DNA of 64,000 nucleotides from Achromobacter sp. MYb9 (GTDB taxonomy: Bacteria; Pseudomonadota; Gammaproteobacteria; Burkholderiales; Burkholderiaceae_B): assembly GCF_002975275.1 (NCBI RefSeq), contig NZ_PCOQ01000030.1, positions 1 to 64,000 on the forward strand. Direction: 5' to 3'. The translations under genes were made by a program, and so were the position numbers. Each line of letters starts with the position of its first letter. Positions within the stretch are counted from its first letter, which is position 1. The notes under the pieces were generated by a model that saw only the letters and a program-made list of their open reading frames with translations, did no database searches and was not told the DNA's origin. Of this stretch, positions 1 through 8,611 are shown piece after piece.

Positions 1-653
1 AGTTCGGCCCCCGCCCCCGCCCACAGCGCCAGCGTGCCGGGCGGATACGTGGGCGCGTCTGGCATCAGCGGGTTTTCGAACCGGAATGCCGACCCCCGAG
101 CCTGCCGCGGGGTGTCGGGCCAGACGGCCCCGCCATAGCCGCCTGCGGCCTCGATGACGGAAGCGATGCCGACCAGGTCAGCCGACCGCGTCCCCCGTTT
201 CAATAGCGGCGTGGCGCTGTAGATCAGCGCGTCGATCCTGCACCGTTCACCAGGGCAGGCCTCTCCTTTCCGCACCCGGATTTGCGCGCCAAACCCTAGC
301 GCCGAGTGTTCGGGGAAGTCGGCCGGCAAGTGTGCCAAGGCGCGCAACTCCGCCACCGTGGGGGATTGCGGATCCGCGAACAGCGGCCCGCCCGTGGCAT
401 CGCTGGGCATCTGCCCCTTGGCCAGCGCGTCGAAATGCCGCGCCAGCATGCCGGCAGCCGCCTGCCGGACCTGCGCCATCCACACCCCCGCGGAGCGCGC
501 CGCCGCATCCTCGATCCGATGGACAAGTTGATTGGAAGCCCAAATCGCCGTCAAGGAAATCAATGCCAGCGCCAACGCCAAGCCTGCCAGCGAAAACCCG
601 CGCTGACGGCCGCGGCCACCAGCCGCGTGTTCCGGCACGGAGCAGCGCCTCAT
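1..653 (-). CDS. pilV: PilV-like minor pilin/adhesin, 3' part cut by window edge
   Basis: The frame is open from an ATG at 653 to the window edge (217 codons seen) and overlaps the pilS stop by four bases (ATGA). The N-terminus has a short basic leader ending RQRG, then FSLAGLALALALISL, the look of a prepilin cleaved at Gly19/Phe20 with a hydrophobic N-terminal helix. Unlike PilS it has Gly, not Glu, at position +5 after cleavage. Place at the end of a thin-pilus operon after pilS fits PilV, the tip adhesin of R64-type IVb pili. The receptor-binding C-terminus and any shufflon lie outside the window. Assignment rests on leader and context; the rest of the visible sequence is not recognised. 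Confidence 0.7.
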   Translation of the reverse strand, partial: MRRCSVPEHAAGGRGRQRGFSLAGLALALALISLTAIWASNQLVHRIEDAAARSAGVWMAQVRQAAAGMLARHFDALAKGQMPSDATGGPLFADPQSPTVAELRALAHLPADFPEHSALGFGAQIRVRKGEACPGERCRIDALIYSATPLLKRGTRSADLVGIASVIEAAGGYGGAVWPDTPRQARGSAFRFENPLMPDAPTYPPGTLALWAGAGAE

Positions 654-1267
654 TTCGCGGTGAAGGCGAAAGTGTTGACCTCGCCTTGGCTGCATTGGGC
701 CTGGGCCAATGCGGCCCGGTACGGCACAGGAGGCGTGGCAAGCGCGTCTTTCACGATCTTGGCGCCGGAATTGCCGCCGATGGATATCGTCTCGGAGACC
801 CGCTGCAATACGGAAGCCAGCGCCGGGCAGGCCGCATGGCTGACGTTCGTGAGCGTAACCGTGAACGCGGAGCCGAGCCCGGCGCCGCCCAGGGCGGTGG
901 CAACCACTTCGACAATGCCATTGCGGCCGGTTCCGCTGCCGCCCAGTCCGTGCACGATACGCGCCGACGCCCCGCTGCCCTGAACGGCCAGCACGCTGGA
1001 ATCGCGCAGCGCGTTGGCCATGGCCCCGGTATCCAGCCCCGTATAAGGCGTGACGCCTCCGCCCTGGGCGTTGATCTTCATGCTGGCGATGAAGCGTTGA
1101 AGCTCTTCGCCGACTTTGGGCACCTTGTTTTCGATGACATAAGCCCCGATCGCGGGGATTCCAACGATCGCGATCAGTAAGACGATGGCCGTCACGATCG
1201 ACACTTCCATCAAGGAAAATCCGCGCTGGCGCTTTGCGCCGGATTGAAACTTCAAAACCTGTTGCAT
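650..1267 (-). CDS. pilS: PilS type IVb major prepilin
   Basis: A 205-residue prepilin. The leader (residues 1-16) ends KRQRG, followed by FSLMEVSIVTAIVLLIAIVG: a class-IV prepilin peptidase site (G16/F17) with the conserved Glu at +5 (E21) and a hydrophobic helix that anchors and then packs the pilus core. The C-terminal part holds two cysteines about 60 residues apart, as in type IVb pilins that close a D-region loop. The start at 1267 was chosen because a strong GGAGGG ribosome site lies four bases upstream. It overlaps pilV by four bases. The major pilin role is inferred from this position between pilR and pilV. Confidence 0.85.
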   Translation of the reverse strand: MQQVLKFQSGAKRQRGFSLMEVSIVTAIVLLIAIVGIPAIGAYVIENKVPKVGEELQRFIASMKINAQGGGVTPYTGLDTGAMANALRDSSVLAVQGSGASARIVHGLGGSGTGRNGIVEVVATALGGAGLGSAFTVTLTNVSHAACPALASVLQRVSETISIGGNSGAKIVKDALATPPVPYRAALAQAQCSQGEVNTFAFTAK

Positions 1268-1337
1268 CAAACCCTCCGTTGAATGAATGGGACACGCATG
1301 CGCGCTGGCATCCGGCGATGCGGCAGCGCGCGGCAAG

Positions 1338-2429
1338 CTATTGGCTTGCATAAAAATTGGTGAGCGCCCGGCGCAGTTCGTCGATGACGGCGTAGTGCCA
1401 AAGCGTGACGCCCAACACGGTTGCCAGCGATGCGATGAGAAGCGCCCAGCGCAGCGCGGCAGCCTGCCGCCGCACCCTTGCCAGCAGCCGCGATTCAACG
1501 CGTTCGCGGACCCGCGCCAGACCGGTCTCCAACCCCAACGCATCCGTCATGTCGGCCATGTACCACCACGTTTCGTCATCCAGCAGCCCCGTGCTGAATA
1601 TCTCGGGGCCAATGGCGCCGCCGTCGAGACGGCCCAACATGGATTGGAGGTGCGCGTGCATCCATGGCCGCGCATGCCGGGACTGGACCGCCAGCGCGTG
1701 GCGCAGTCGGGTATCGGCGGCGCCGTGCTGCCGAACCAGCACTGATAGCAGGCAGAGGAAGCGGATGGCTTGAAAATCGCGGTACAACCGCCATAGCAGC
1801 CAGCGGTCGAGTCCGGCCCGGAATGCCCCCGCGACGTTAGGCAGCGACCACAAGCTCAGCAGCGCGATACCGACGCCAAGCACCAGCCACAGCAGCAGCC
1901 ATTGCCGCAGCACCTGGGCCAAGGCGAACAATCCGCGTGTCAGGCGCCCGTAGTCTTCCACCGGCACCATCTGGAAGACCTGCTGCAGACGCGGCACGCT
2001 GAAGAACGGAATGGCGCACAACAGAGCAAGGGCGACCGCCGTAGCGGCCACGCCGGCTGCCGCTGCCGACACCAGGGCCATCCAGGCGTCCCCACCCAGC
2101 CGCACCGCGCGAGCCAGGTCGCGCAACGCCTCGGCAAGATCGCCGCCTTCTTCCTGGACGCAAGTCAGCAGCAGACATTCTTCGGAGGGCAGCGTGCCGG
2201 ACCACGCGACGCCAAGGTCGCCGCCCGCTTCCGGATAAGCGCCGGCCCAGTAATGCGACAGGCGCCCGCGCACGGTGCGTAGCCCATAACGGCGCGCATC
2301 GTCCGCGAAAATATCGCGCAGGCTTTTGCGTCCCTGCGTGCCTTCGACCAGGTCCGCCAGATACTCGTAGTAGTCCGCGCGCCCGGACCGGAAGCGCAGC
2401 GCATCAAGGCGAGGCAAAAGGCGGATCAT
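1338..2429 (-). CDS. pilR: PilR inner-membrane platform protein of type IVb pilus (GspF domain)
   Basis: A 363-residue polytopic protein with two repeats of the type II secretion F domain: hydrophobic spans near residues 125-150 and 175-200 and a final span near 330-350, with motifs such as LVEGTQGRKSLRDIF near the N-terminus and the second-repeat motif LSVLVRQHGAADTRLRHAL. GspF/PilC/PilR proteins form the inner-membrane platform on which the assembly ATPase acts. The start at 2429 gives an ATGA overlap with the pilQ stop; longer upstream readings run through pilQ and are not credible. A gap of about 70 bases separates it from pilS. Confidence 0.88.
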   Translation of the reverse strand: MIRLLPRLDALRFRSGRADYYEYLADLVEGTQGRKSLRDIFADDARRYGLRTVRGRLSHYWAGAYPEAGGDLGVAWSGTLPSEECLLLTCVQEEGGDLAEALRDLARAVRLGGDAWMALVSAAAAGVAATAVALALLCAIPFFSVPRLQQVFQMVPVEDYGRLTRGLFALAQVLRQWLLLWLVLGVGIALLSLWSLPNVAGAFRAGLDRWLLWRLYRDFQAIRFLCLLSVLVRQHGAADTRLRHALAVQSRHARPWMHAHLQSMLGRLDGGAIGPEIFSTGLLDDETWWYMADMTDALGLETGLARVRERVESRLLARVRRQAAALRWALLIASLATVLGVTLWHYAVIDELRRALTNFYASQ

Positions 2430-4162
2430 GCGCGCGCCTTTTGCCCGGTGCCGGTACGGGCGGATGCTGCACGCCAGGCATGCGGCGAGATCAGGAGGTC
2501 GAATCGGCGCAGCAACGCCCTGGGATCGACTTCCCCCGCGTTCACTTTGTGCAGGGCGCAGTCCAGGGCTCGTATGCCGTGCCCGGTTGCATCGCTTCCC
2601 GCTGCGCCGGCACCCATCGCTTGCGCGCTTCGCGCCAGGCCAAGATTGTCGCGTAGGCGCACACGCTCCAGAAACCCTTCCACGCGGTCGGGTTCGATCA
2701 GCTCCGCCGCGACGCTGCGCCCTGCGATGCCATTGAGCTCCGGTAATTGGGGCCTGCGGCACGCGCCGCACCCCACCGTGTTCCTGACCCTGGCCGCCTG
2801 GGGTTCCAGCCGGTACGTCCGCTGCATCCCGACGGCCCAGGCCTGCCAGTCCGGCACCGCATCCGGATGTTGCGAGCGCCCTCGCCACAAGCTTTCCAGC
2901 GGCAATGCGCATGCCGCGCATAAGCGAGGCAATAGCGTCTGGTAGACGAGCAGCTTCAGAATGCCCGGCGTCGCAAGAAAATCGCGCGATACGCCAATCG
3001 CGTCCGACGCCAGGCGTTCGGGGATCAGCGCCGCGGAACCCGCATGTGTCGTGGCGTACAGGCTGACGCCCGAACCCGCAAGATCCATGAAGGCGCGACC
3101 GGTGTCGACATCGCGGATTTCACCGATCAGCAGATCGTTCATGGCCGAGCGCTTGATGGTCTTGAGCTTGGCGTCAAACGCCGGCCAGGCGGATTCGGCC
3201 AAGGCGCTGCCCAGCGTATTTTGCAAGGCGTTGGCGATGACGTATTCGACCGGGTCCTCCAGCGTGATGACCTTGCGGGTGGCGGCAATGCCGCGCATCA
3301 ACGTCGCGATAGTGGTGGACTTTCCCGATCCGACGACGCCCGCCAGCACGATGGCGCCCCCTTCGCGCTCACGGGCGCGCAGCAGGGTTTCGATCTGGGC
3401 AGGCAGATACCCCAGCGCGTGCAAGTCGCCATCGGCCGTGGCATCCAGGCGCAGGATGCGCAGGCAGACCGACGGCCCCGCATCCGTGGCCAGCGATGCC
3501 CACCGGAGCACCAGCGGTGCGGCGTCCACCGTCAGCGCGATACGCCCCTGCTGTTCCAGCGCAGGATCAAACACGGCGCCATTGCCGCCGCGCACATCCA
3601 TCCATGCCACCGCCAGCACTTCCAGCAATGTCGCATTGGACAAGCCGGAAAACCGCTCGGTGGCAACGTATTCCCCGTTGATGGTGTAGCGGATGTCGCA
3701 GGCCTGGTGACGCCGGTTCACGTTGATGTGCACATCGCTCGCGCCTTGGGACACGCCCCAGCGCACGATATCCAGGAAGAGCGCGGCAAGGGCGGACGCA
3801 CGTTCGGCTTGCCTGCCGCCGCCTCGCGGGCCGCGGCTCGCTGCCGTCAATTGCCCGCGCGAGACCATCAGCAGCAAGGGCGCCGGCAGCGCGTAACGGG
3901 CCGGCTGGGCCAGCCGGTATCCCCCCGCGCGCACCAACCGCTCGACCTCGTCGATGGGATCGCCCTGGAGGTATTCCTTGACGGCGAAGATGACGGCATC
4001 GCCGCTTTCCAGCAGCACGGGACACAGCCGGCCGGCCAACGAGGCCAGATCGAATTCCCGGCTTAACGCCCGGGAAAAGGCCGGGGCCAGGCCGAAGATG
4101 TCGTCGGCGGAGTGCAGTTCGCGCGGCAGCGATGCCGGCGCGGGCGTCGGGACGCGATTCAT
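2426..4162 (-). CDS. pilQ: PilQ assembly ATPase of type IVb pilus (GspE family)
   Basis: A 578-residue cytoplasmic secretion ATPase that powers pilus polymerisation. Visible motifs are Walker A GVVGSGKST (about residues 275-283), an Asp box LEDPVEY (301-307), Walker B LLIGEIRD (344-351) and a His box TTHAGS (371-376). After these come two cysteine pairs (CAAC and CGAC) like the tetracysteine zinc site of GspE/PilB. This is R64 PilQ nomenclature, where PilQ is the ATPase and not the secretin. The start at 4162 overlaps the pilP stop by four bases (ATGA), and the stop overlaps pilR in the same way, so translation is probably coupled. Confidence 0.92.
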   Translation of the reverse strand: MNRVPTPAPASLPRELHSADDIFGLAPAFSRALSREFDLASLAGRLCPVLLESGDAVIFAVKEYLQGDPIDEVERLVRAGGYRLAQPARYALPAPLLLMVSRGQLTAASRGPRGGGRQAERASALAALFLDIVRWGVSQGASDVHINVNRRHQACDIRYTINGEYVATERFSGLSNATLLEVLAVAWMDVRGGNGAVFDPALEQQGRIALTVDAAPLVLRWASLATDAGPSVCLRILRLDATADGDLHALGYLPAQIETLLRAREREGGAIVLAGVVGSGKSTTIATLMRGIAATRKVITLEDPVEYVIANALQNTLGSALAESAWPAFDAKLKTIKRSAMNDLLIGEIRDVDTGRAFMDLAGSGVSLYATTHAGSAALIPERLASDAIGVSRDFLATPGILKLLVYQTLLPRLCAACALPLESLWRGRSQHPDAVPDWQAWAVGMQRTYRLEPQAARVRNTVGCGACRRPQLPELNGIAGRSVAAELIEPDRVEGFLERVRLRDNLGLARSAQAMGAGAAGSDATGHGIRALDCALHKVNAGEVDPRALLRRFDLLISPHAWRAASARTGTGQKARA

Positions 4163-4659
4163 GGCCCGGCCCTCTCGGCGCTTAAGCAGGCGGTGTGAAT
4201 CTTGGAGTTCCTGCGCAAGCGCACGCAAGCGCCTTCGATGGCCAGCAATTGGTAGCCGGCCGCGGTTGCCGAAACGGCCCCCGTGACGGGCGCCGCGCGG
4301 CCCGCCTGATAGCGCAGCAGGGCGCCGTTGACGACCACGTCGGCGCTCAGACGCCGGGCGACGCCGAAGATCGCGGCCACGCGGATTTCGTCTGGCGGCC
4401 GGATGCTGGTTTCGGTCGAGGCGATAGGCGCCGGGCCGGATTGGCAAATGCCGGGCATCCGGCAATCGGCCAGGGCGGCTGCGGCATCGGCGCGCAGCAG
4501 CGTGCGCACCGTCTCGACCTCGGGCCACGCGTGCGCCTCGTCGGGCGACGGCGAATCGTGCGCCGACGGTGCGGACGCGGCGGCGGCTCCCGCGGCCAAG
4601 ACCCATGCGATGCCGACATAGAACGCCGCGCGCCCCGGTACAAACCTATTCCTGCTCAT
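4159..4659 (-). CDS. pilP: PilP, type IVb pilus periplasmic/inner-membrane protein
   Basis: A 166-residue protein with an N-terminal signal or anchor (residues about 10-30, FYVGIAWVLAAGAAAASA), followed by a low-complexity linker and a C-terminal small domain containing YQLLAIEGACVRLRR. In R64-type systems PilP is thought to connect the inner-membrane platform to the secretin. The start at 4659 was chosen because GGAG lies seven bases upstream; it overlaps pilO by 14 bases. Sequence conservation in this family is low, so the name relies mainly on gene order (O-P-Q), size and signal sequence. Confidence 0.75.
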   Translation of the reverse strand: MSRNRFVPGRAAFYVGIAWVLAAGAAAASAPSAHDSPSPDEAHAWPEVETVRTLLRADAAAALADCRMPGICQSGPAPIASTETSIRPPDEIRVAAIFGVARRLSADVVVNGALLRYQAGRAAPVTGAVSATAAGYQLLAIEGACVRLRRNSKIHTACLSAERAGP

Positions 4660-5965
4660 ACAGTTCTCCATGCAATTCGGCGACCAGCGTGCTGGCGACC
4701 AGGCTGGGCTGGGGTTGTGGCTGCACATCCAGCGTCAGGCGCGACCAGCGCACTGCGGGAAGGACGCCGGGCAATAACGCGAAGGAACGCAATGGCCCGG
4801 ACAAGCGCAACGCACGGCGCCGGACAGTCGGGCGGGTCACCACGGAAGGCGCAGGCGGCTCCATCGCCAGAGACGGAGGCAGCGGCATGGCCACGGCCGG
4901 ATCCAACGCGACGGAAGCAAACGCCGGCTGCAACCGCTGCAGCGCCGCGACCAGCTCGGTATCCACGCGCAGCGCGGTCGGCAACGTCAACCGAGCCAAG
5001 GGCACGCCGTCGGCCGCCACGCGCCAAGACAGCGTGGCGGCGTCCAGTGGCTTGAATGCCACCTGCCACCCTTCGGGTAGCCGTGCATGCAGCAATTGAT
5101 TCGTGGCAAGTGGATGTGCCCGCGCATAGCGCGCCGAACAACTCCAGGCCTTCTGGCCGGCATCGCACTGCGCGTGGCGTAGCGCCCACCCTTGCACCTG
5201 AATGGGGAGCTTTCCCACTGCACGCAGCAAACCGGAAAGATCGGTGGGCACATGCGCGGGCGTGCCTTCCAGCATCGCCAGATAGGGGTCCAGCTGGTCT
5301 GCCGCCTTCTGCGCAGGCGCTTCCAATTTGCGTGGGAAGACCCGCGCCGACAGGCCATGCCATAGCGGCGGCGCGGCGGCGGATAGCCCCACGCATATCA
5401 GGAACAGGCGCAGGGCAAGCGGCATGGCGGCCCAACGGGACGGCAGCACGTTCAACCGCGCGCCGGATTCCACGGCCTGCGACAACGCCGCCCATACCAA
5501 ATCGGCATCATGCACTTCCAAGGCGGGGCGCTGTTCCCGCAAGCGCGCCTGCGCATGCAGCGCTTCGCTGTGTGAATCGAACAGCTTGTCAGCCTGCGAC
5601 AGCACCGAGCCTTCTTGCGCCGCGACCAGCCAATAACGCCCTTCTGGAAGCGGTAGCAGGCAAAGGCCGCCCTCTGGGTACAACAAGGCATAGAGTTGCG
5701 CCGCAGCCTGGATATGAGGCGTCCTGCCACGACGCGACGCCGTCGCCTGCGGAGGACGTCGCCAGGTTGAGCGCAGCCTGCCATAGCCCGCCACGGTGGC
5801 CGGCGACCCGCCGACGACGACATGGGTCGCCCGCAACCGCCGTCCACGGGCGCGAGCCAATCTGGACACGTCGGAGCCAATCAACACCAGCCAGCGCAAG
5901 CCGAACGCCAGCTTGCGGTCTGCACCCGCGCAATCGAGCAGGAGGAAATGGGGAGCTCGGTTCAT
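4646..5965 (-). CDS. pilO: PilO, type IVb pilus accessory protein
   Basis: A 439-residue protein. The N-terminal half (residues 1-175) looks cytoplasmic and actin/PilM-like in size, then comes one hydrophobic span near residues 180-200 (MPLALRLFLICVGLSAAAPP) and a periplasmic C-terminal half. This single-pass layout between secretin and PilP matches PilO (PilO2 family) of R64-type pili. It begins nine bases after the pilN stop and overlaps pilP by 14 bases. There is no separate pilM in this operon. Family recognition is moderate and gene order is the stronger argument. Confidence 0.78.
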   Translation of the reverse strand: MNRAPHFLLLDCAGADRKLAFGLRWLVLIGSDVSRLARARGRRLRATHVVVGGSPATVAGYGRLRSTWRRPPQATASRRGRTPHIQAAAQLYALLYPEGGLCLLPLPEGRYWLVAAQEGSVLSQADKLFDSHSEALHAQARLREQRPALEVHDADLVWAALSQAVESGARLNVLPSRWAAMPLALRLFLICVGLSAAAPPLWHGLSARVFPRKLEAPAQKAADQLDPYLAMLEGTPAHVPTDLSGLLRAVGKLPIQVQGWALRHAQCDAGQKAWSCSARYARAHPLATNQLLHARLPEGWQVAFKPLDAATLSWRVAADGVPLARLTLPTALRVDTELVAALQRLQPAFASVALDPAVAMPLPPSLAMEPPAPSVVTRPTVRRRALRLSGPLRSFALLPGVLPAVRWSRLTLDVQPQPQPSLVASTLVAELHGELYEQE

Positions 5966-5974
5966 GGCGCGGCC

Positions 5975-7564
5975 TCAGTACCCTTCTTCGACCTGCGCCG
6001 TGACCAGCACCAGCGTGGTCTCGCGTTCCTGGGCGGCGCTGTCTTGTCCGCCCGTAACCAGTGGTAGACCCGGCGCCAGGCGCTGGCGATCGTGCTCGTC
6101 CTGGCTACGGTCGAAGCCGGACAGGATGACGGGTTGGCCCGGCCGCAATTCGATTTGCTGGACGGTGCCGTTGCCGTCGATCGTGATCTGCTGGACCTGT
6201 ACCTGGTTGCCGCGCTCTCCAAAAGTGATGGTCTTCAGCGGTTGTGCAACCGCGTTGTCGTAGGCAACGGACAGGAGAATCTGGCCGTCTTCCTGGATGT
6301 CCGGCAACAGCGTCAGGAAAGAGCCCACGGTTTCTTCCTTCTGGCTGATGGATACCGCGGGCAACGACCCGTTCGCCCCACCCGCCGTCGTCCCCGGAAC
6401 GGCTGTGCTTTGCACCCGGTCGATATACGAGAACGTGGTGCGGATTGCATGGGTGACCGGCCGGCGGTTCAAGGTCAGGACAGGCACTTTGCGATGCCGC
6501 ACGATCGCGCCCATCGTGCTTAGCGCCGAGACGACCGCGCGCGAGCCGTCGAACGGCCCCTGGCTCACGCCAGCTTCGAGCAGGCCCGCCCCGATGGGTG
6601 CCGCCGCAGGAAAAGCCATGCGCGCCGAACTGCTTGCCGCGGCGTAAAGCGCGTTCCAGTCCATGCCGCCGGACGCCGATTGCCTGACGATGACGGTGAT
6701 TTCCTCGAAGACCAGCCGGACGCGGCGCGTCAACGCCTTGTTCTCGCGGTCCAGATAGTGCGCAACGCGCTCCAGCGCCTCGGGCGTGTCGGTGACCACC
6801 AGCGACGATGCGCCGTCCACCGCGTCCGCCACCAGGCCCGACCGGGTCAGGAACGGGATGATGCTGGCGCGCAGAACGGCCAACGCGTTGTGTTCCTTCG
6901 CGGACAGGGTGGTGTTGGACGTGCTTTCGAACCCCTCCCCCTCTGCGCTGCCGGACCGGCCCAAACGCACATCGACCGTGCTGGCAAGCGACAGCGCGCG
7001 CACGTCGAATACCCGGGTTTCGGTGCGATAGAACTCAAGCGCGTCGCGCACGTAGCGCCAATGCACCGAGAACCGGGCGGCCAGCGCATCCAGGAGATCC
7101 GCAAGCGGCAAGGGCCCGTCGCGCACCTCGAAGCGGACGGCAGACGGCACCGACAGCCCGGTGTCCACGGCGAGGCGCGGCAGGAACTGTTCAAGCGGAA
7201 GCAAGGCGTCGGGGCGCACCCGAACCGGAATGCCGGTGGCGGCGCCCAGGCGCTGGGCCATTGCGGGCAGGTCGGCCTCGTCGGCGAGCATCAGCGTGGT
7301 CGGCACGTTCTCGCGCAGCGCTGGCGGTAGCGACACGGCACGCGCCAGCGGCTGCGGTTTGCCGGCTATCCACGGCGCGGCGACGTCCTGCGCGGCGATG
7401 CGCGCCTGTCTGTCCGACAAACCCTCGGCGAAAGCCTGATGGCGATTCGCCAGCACCGCCTGCCGCTCATTGGCAGCCCGGTTCAGGGTCGTCACCTGCT
7501 GCGATGTAGTGCAACCGCCCAGCACCCCGCACGCCACCACGCACATCATCTGTTTGATCGTCAT
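5975..7564 (-). CDS. pilN: PilN outer-membrane secretin lipoprotein of type IVb pilus
   Basis: A 529-residue secretin. A lipoprotein signal ends VLGGC (Cys18), which would be lipidated. The middle contains the STN/N0-N1 type domains (PVRFEVRDGPLPLADLLDAL-like region near 180-215) and the C-terminal third the secretin beta-barrel core, with VPVLTLNRRPVTHAI and the closing segment GQPVILSGFDRSQ. It would form the multimeric outer-membrane channel for the pilus. The start at 7564 overlaps the pilL stop by four bases; a longer in-frame reading to 7804 is arginine-rich shadow of pilL and was discarded. Confidence 0.9.
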   Translation of the reverse strand: MTIKQMMCVVACGVLGGCTTSQQVTTLNRAANERQAVLANRHQAFAEGLSDRQARIAAQDVAAPWIAGKPQPLARAVSLPPALRENVPTTLMLADEADLPAMAQRLGAATGIPVRVRPDALLPLEQFLPRLAVDTGLSVPSAVRFEVRDGPLPLADLLDALAARFSVHWRYVRDALEFYRTETRVFDVRALSLASTVDVRLGRSGSAEGEGFESTSNTTLSAKEHNALAVLRASIIPFLTRSGLVADAVDGASSLVVTDTPEALERVAHYLDRENKALTRRVRLVFEEITVIVRQSASGGMDWNALYAAASSSARMAFPAAAPIGAGLLEAGVSQGPFDGSRAVVSALSTMGAIVRHRKVPVLTLNRRPVTHAIRTTFSYIDRVQSTAVPGTTAGGANGSLPAVSISQKEETVGSFLTLLPDIQEDGQILLSVAYDNAVAQPLKTITFGERGNQVQVQQITIDGNGTVQQIELRPGQPVILSGFDRSQDEHDRQRLAPGLPLVTGGQDSAAQERETTLVLVTAQVEEGY

Positions 7565-8394
7565 GCCCCGCCTCCTTGCGGCGATGCCGTGCGTGAGCAG
7601 GATTGGGCGAGCGGCACGACGCGCAGCACCTGGTTGCCGTAGAAGCACGGTTGCAACGGTTTTTCGGCCAGTTCGGTGGCGGCTAGCAGGTCGCGGACGG
7701 CGGATTTGAAGTCGCCCGGAAAATCCGCGGACGCGGACAACGGAATGTCGACGTCTACCGCCCAATGCTGCGGTTGGAATGTCCAGCCCGAACCGTCTGC
7801 CCAACGCGCCAGCACCGCCCGAAGCGTGGCGTCCGGCGGGGCGGCACGATACGTAGCCTTTGGCGCGGTGGGCAGTGGCGGAAGGACCAATGCCGGGGCG
7901 GCTGCGACGGCCGGGGCCTCAACCGTTAACCGCCCGCCCACCGCCAACGGCCCATCGGCCGCCAGGGCCCCGACGCCCGGCGCCGCCAGCGGTACCGCGT
8001 GCACCGATGCGTCCGCGATGCGGGCCATGTCGTCCTCGCGCTCTGCCCTGGCCGCCAAACGCCCGCCTCGAAAGCGCAAGACTCCCCACTCGCCCTTGAC
8101 CACCACATACGGGTCGCGGCGCACATAGGGCAAGGCATGTTCGCCATCTCCGCGTACGCCGAACACCGCGGGCAAGGCCTGGCCGGGCGCGAATTGCATC
8201 CAGACTTCCCGGCCGTTATCGAACACCTGGACAGGCGCGACGGCGGGGTCCCCTGACAGGCGCCAGTCAAACCGGAAACCGCCAGCAGCAGGCTCGGCCG
8301 CCTGCCACGACGCGCCAGGGCCGCCTTTGGCCGGCCAGCTTGTGCAAGCGCCCAGGCTGGACAGGCTTGCCAACAGGAAGAGAATTCGAACCAT
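7561..8394 (-). CDS. pilL: PilL/TcpQ-like lipoprotein, first gene of the pilus operon
   Basis: A 277-residue lipoprotein (signal ends SLGAC, Cys17). A VirB9/ComL-like beta region (residues 40-110, with WMQFAPGQALPAVFGV) comes first, then an alanine/proline-rich linker, then a C-terminal domain (about 190-260) with GWTFQPQHWAVDVDIPLSAS and ATELAEKPLQPCFYGNQVLRVV, typical of the TcpQ C-terminal domain that docks to the secretin. It starts the row of overlapping pil genes. No clear promoter could be picked in the 216 bases upstream. Whether it should be called PilL or TcpQ is a matter of naming. Confidence 0.75.
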   Translation of the reverse strand: MVRILFLLASLSSLGACTSWPAKGGPGASWQAAEPAAGGFRFDWRLSGDPAVAPVQVFDNGREVWMQFAPGQALPAVFGVRGDGEHALPYVRRDPYVVVKGEWGVLRFRGGRLAARAEREDDMARIADASVHAVPLAAPGVGALAADGPLAVGGRLTVEAPAVAAAPALVLPPLPTAPKATYRAAPPDATLRAVLARWADGSGWTFQPQHWAVDVDIPLSASADFPGDFKSAVRDLLAATELAEKPLQPCFYGNQVLRVVPLAQSCSRTASPQGGGA

Positions 8395-8532
8395 GCCTCA
8401 CCGCAAGCAAAGGGCGCACCGGAAGCGGTACGCATGAACGGCATGGTGGACGAGGGGTTGGCGCGCCGCCAGACTGGCATGTACGCATGGATGCTTTGAT
8501 CCGCCCCTCGCGCGAAGGCGCGATAGACGGCC

Positions 8533-8561
8533 AAAAAAAAACCCGGTCCTGGGACCGGGTT
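8533..8561 (-). terminator. Intrinsic terminator of the substrate-binding protein gene
   Basis: Read on the minus strand, AACCCGGTCC and GGACCGGGTT form a tight hairpin followed by nine T. It lies about 50 bases beyond the stop of the gene ending at 8612 and separates it from the pil operon. Confidence 0.9.
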
Positions 8562-8611
8562 CTTGCGGTGGAACCGGCGGGCGTCAGCACCGCCGGCTCA
8601 GGCCTGGAGGA

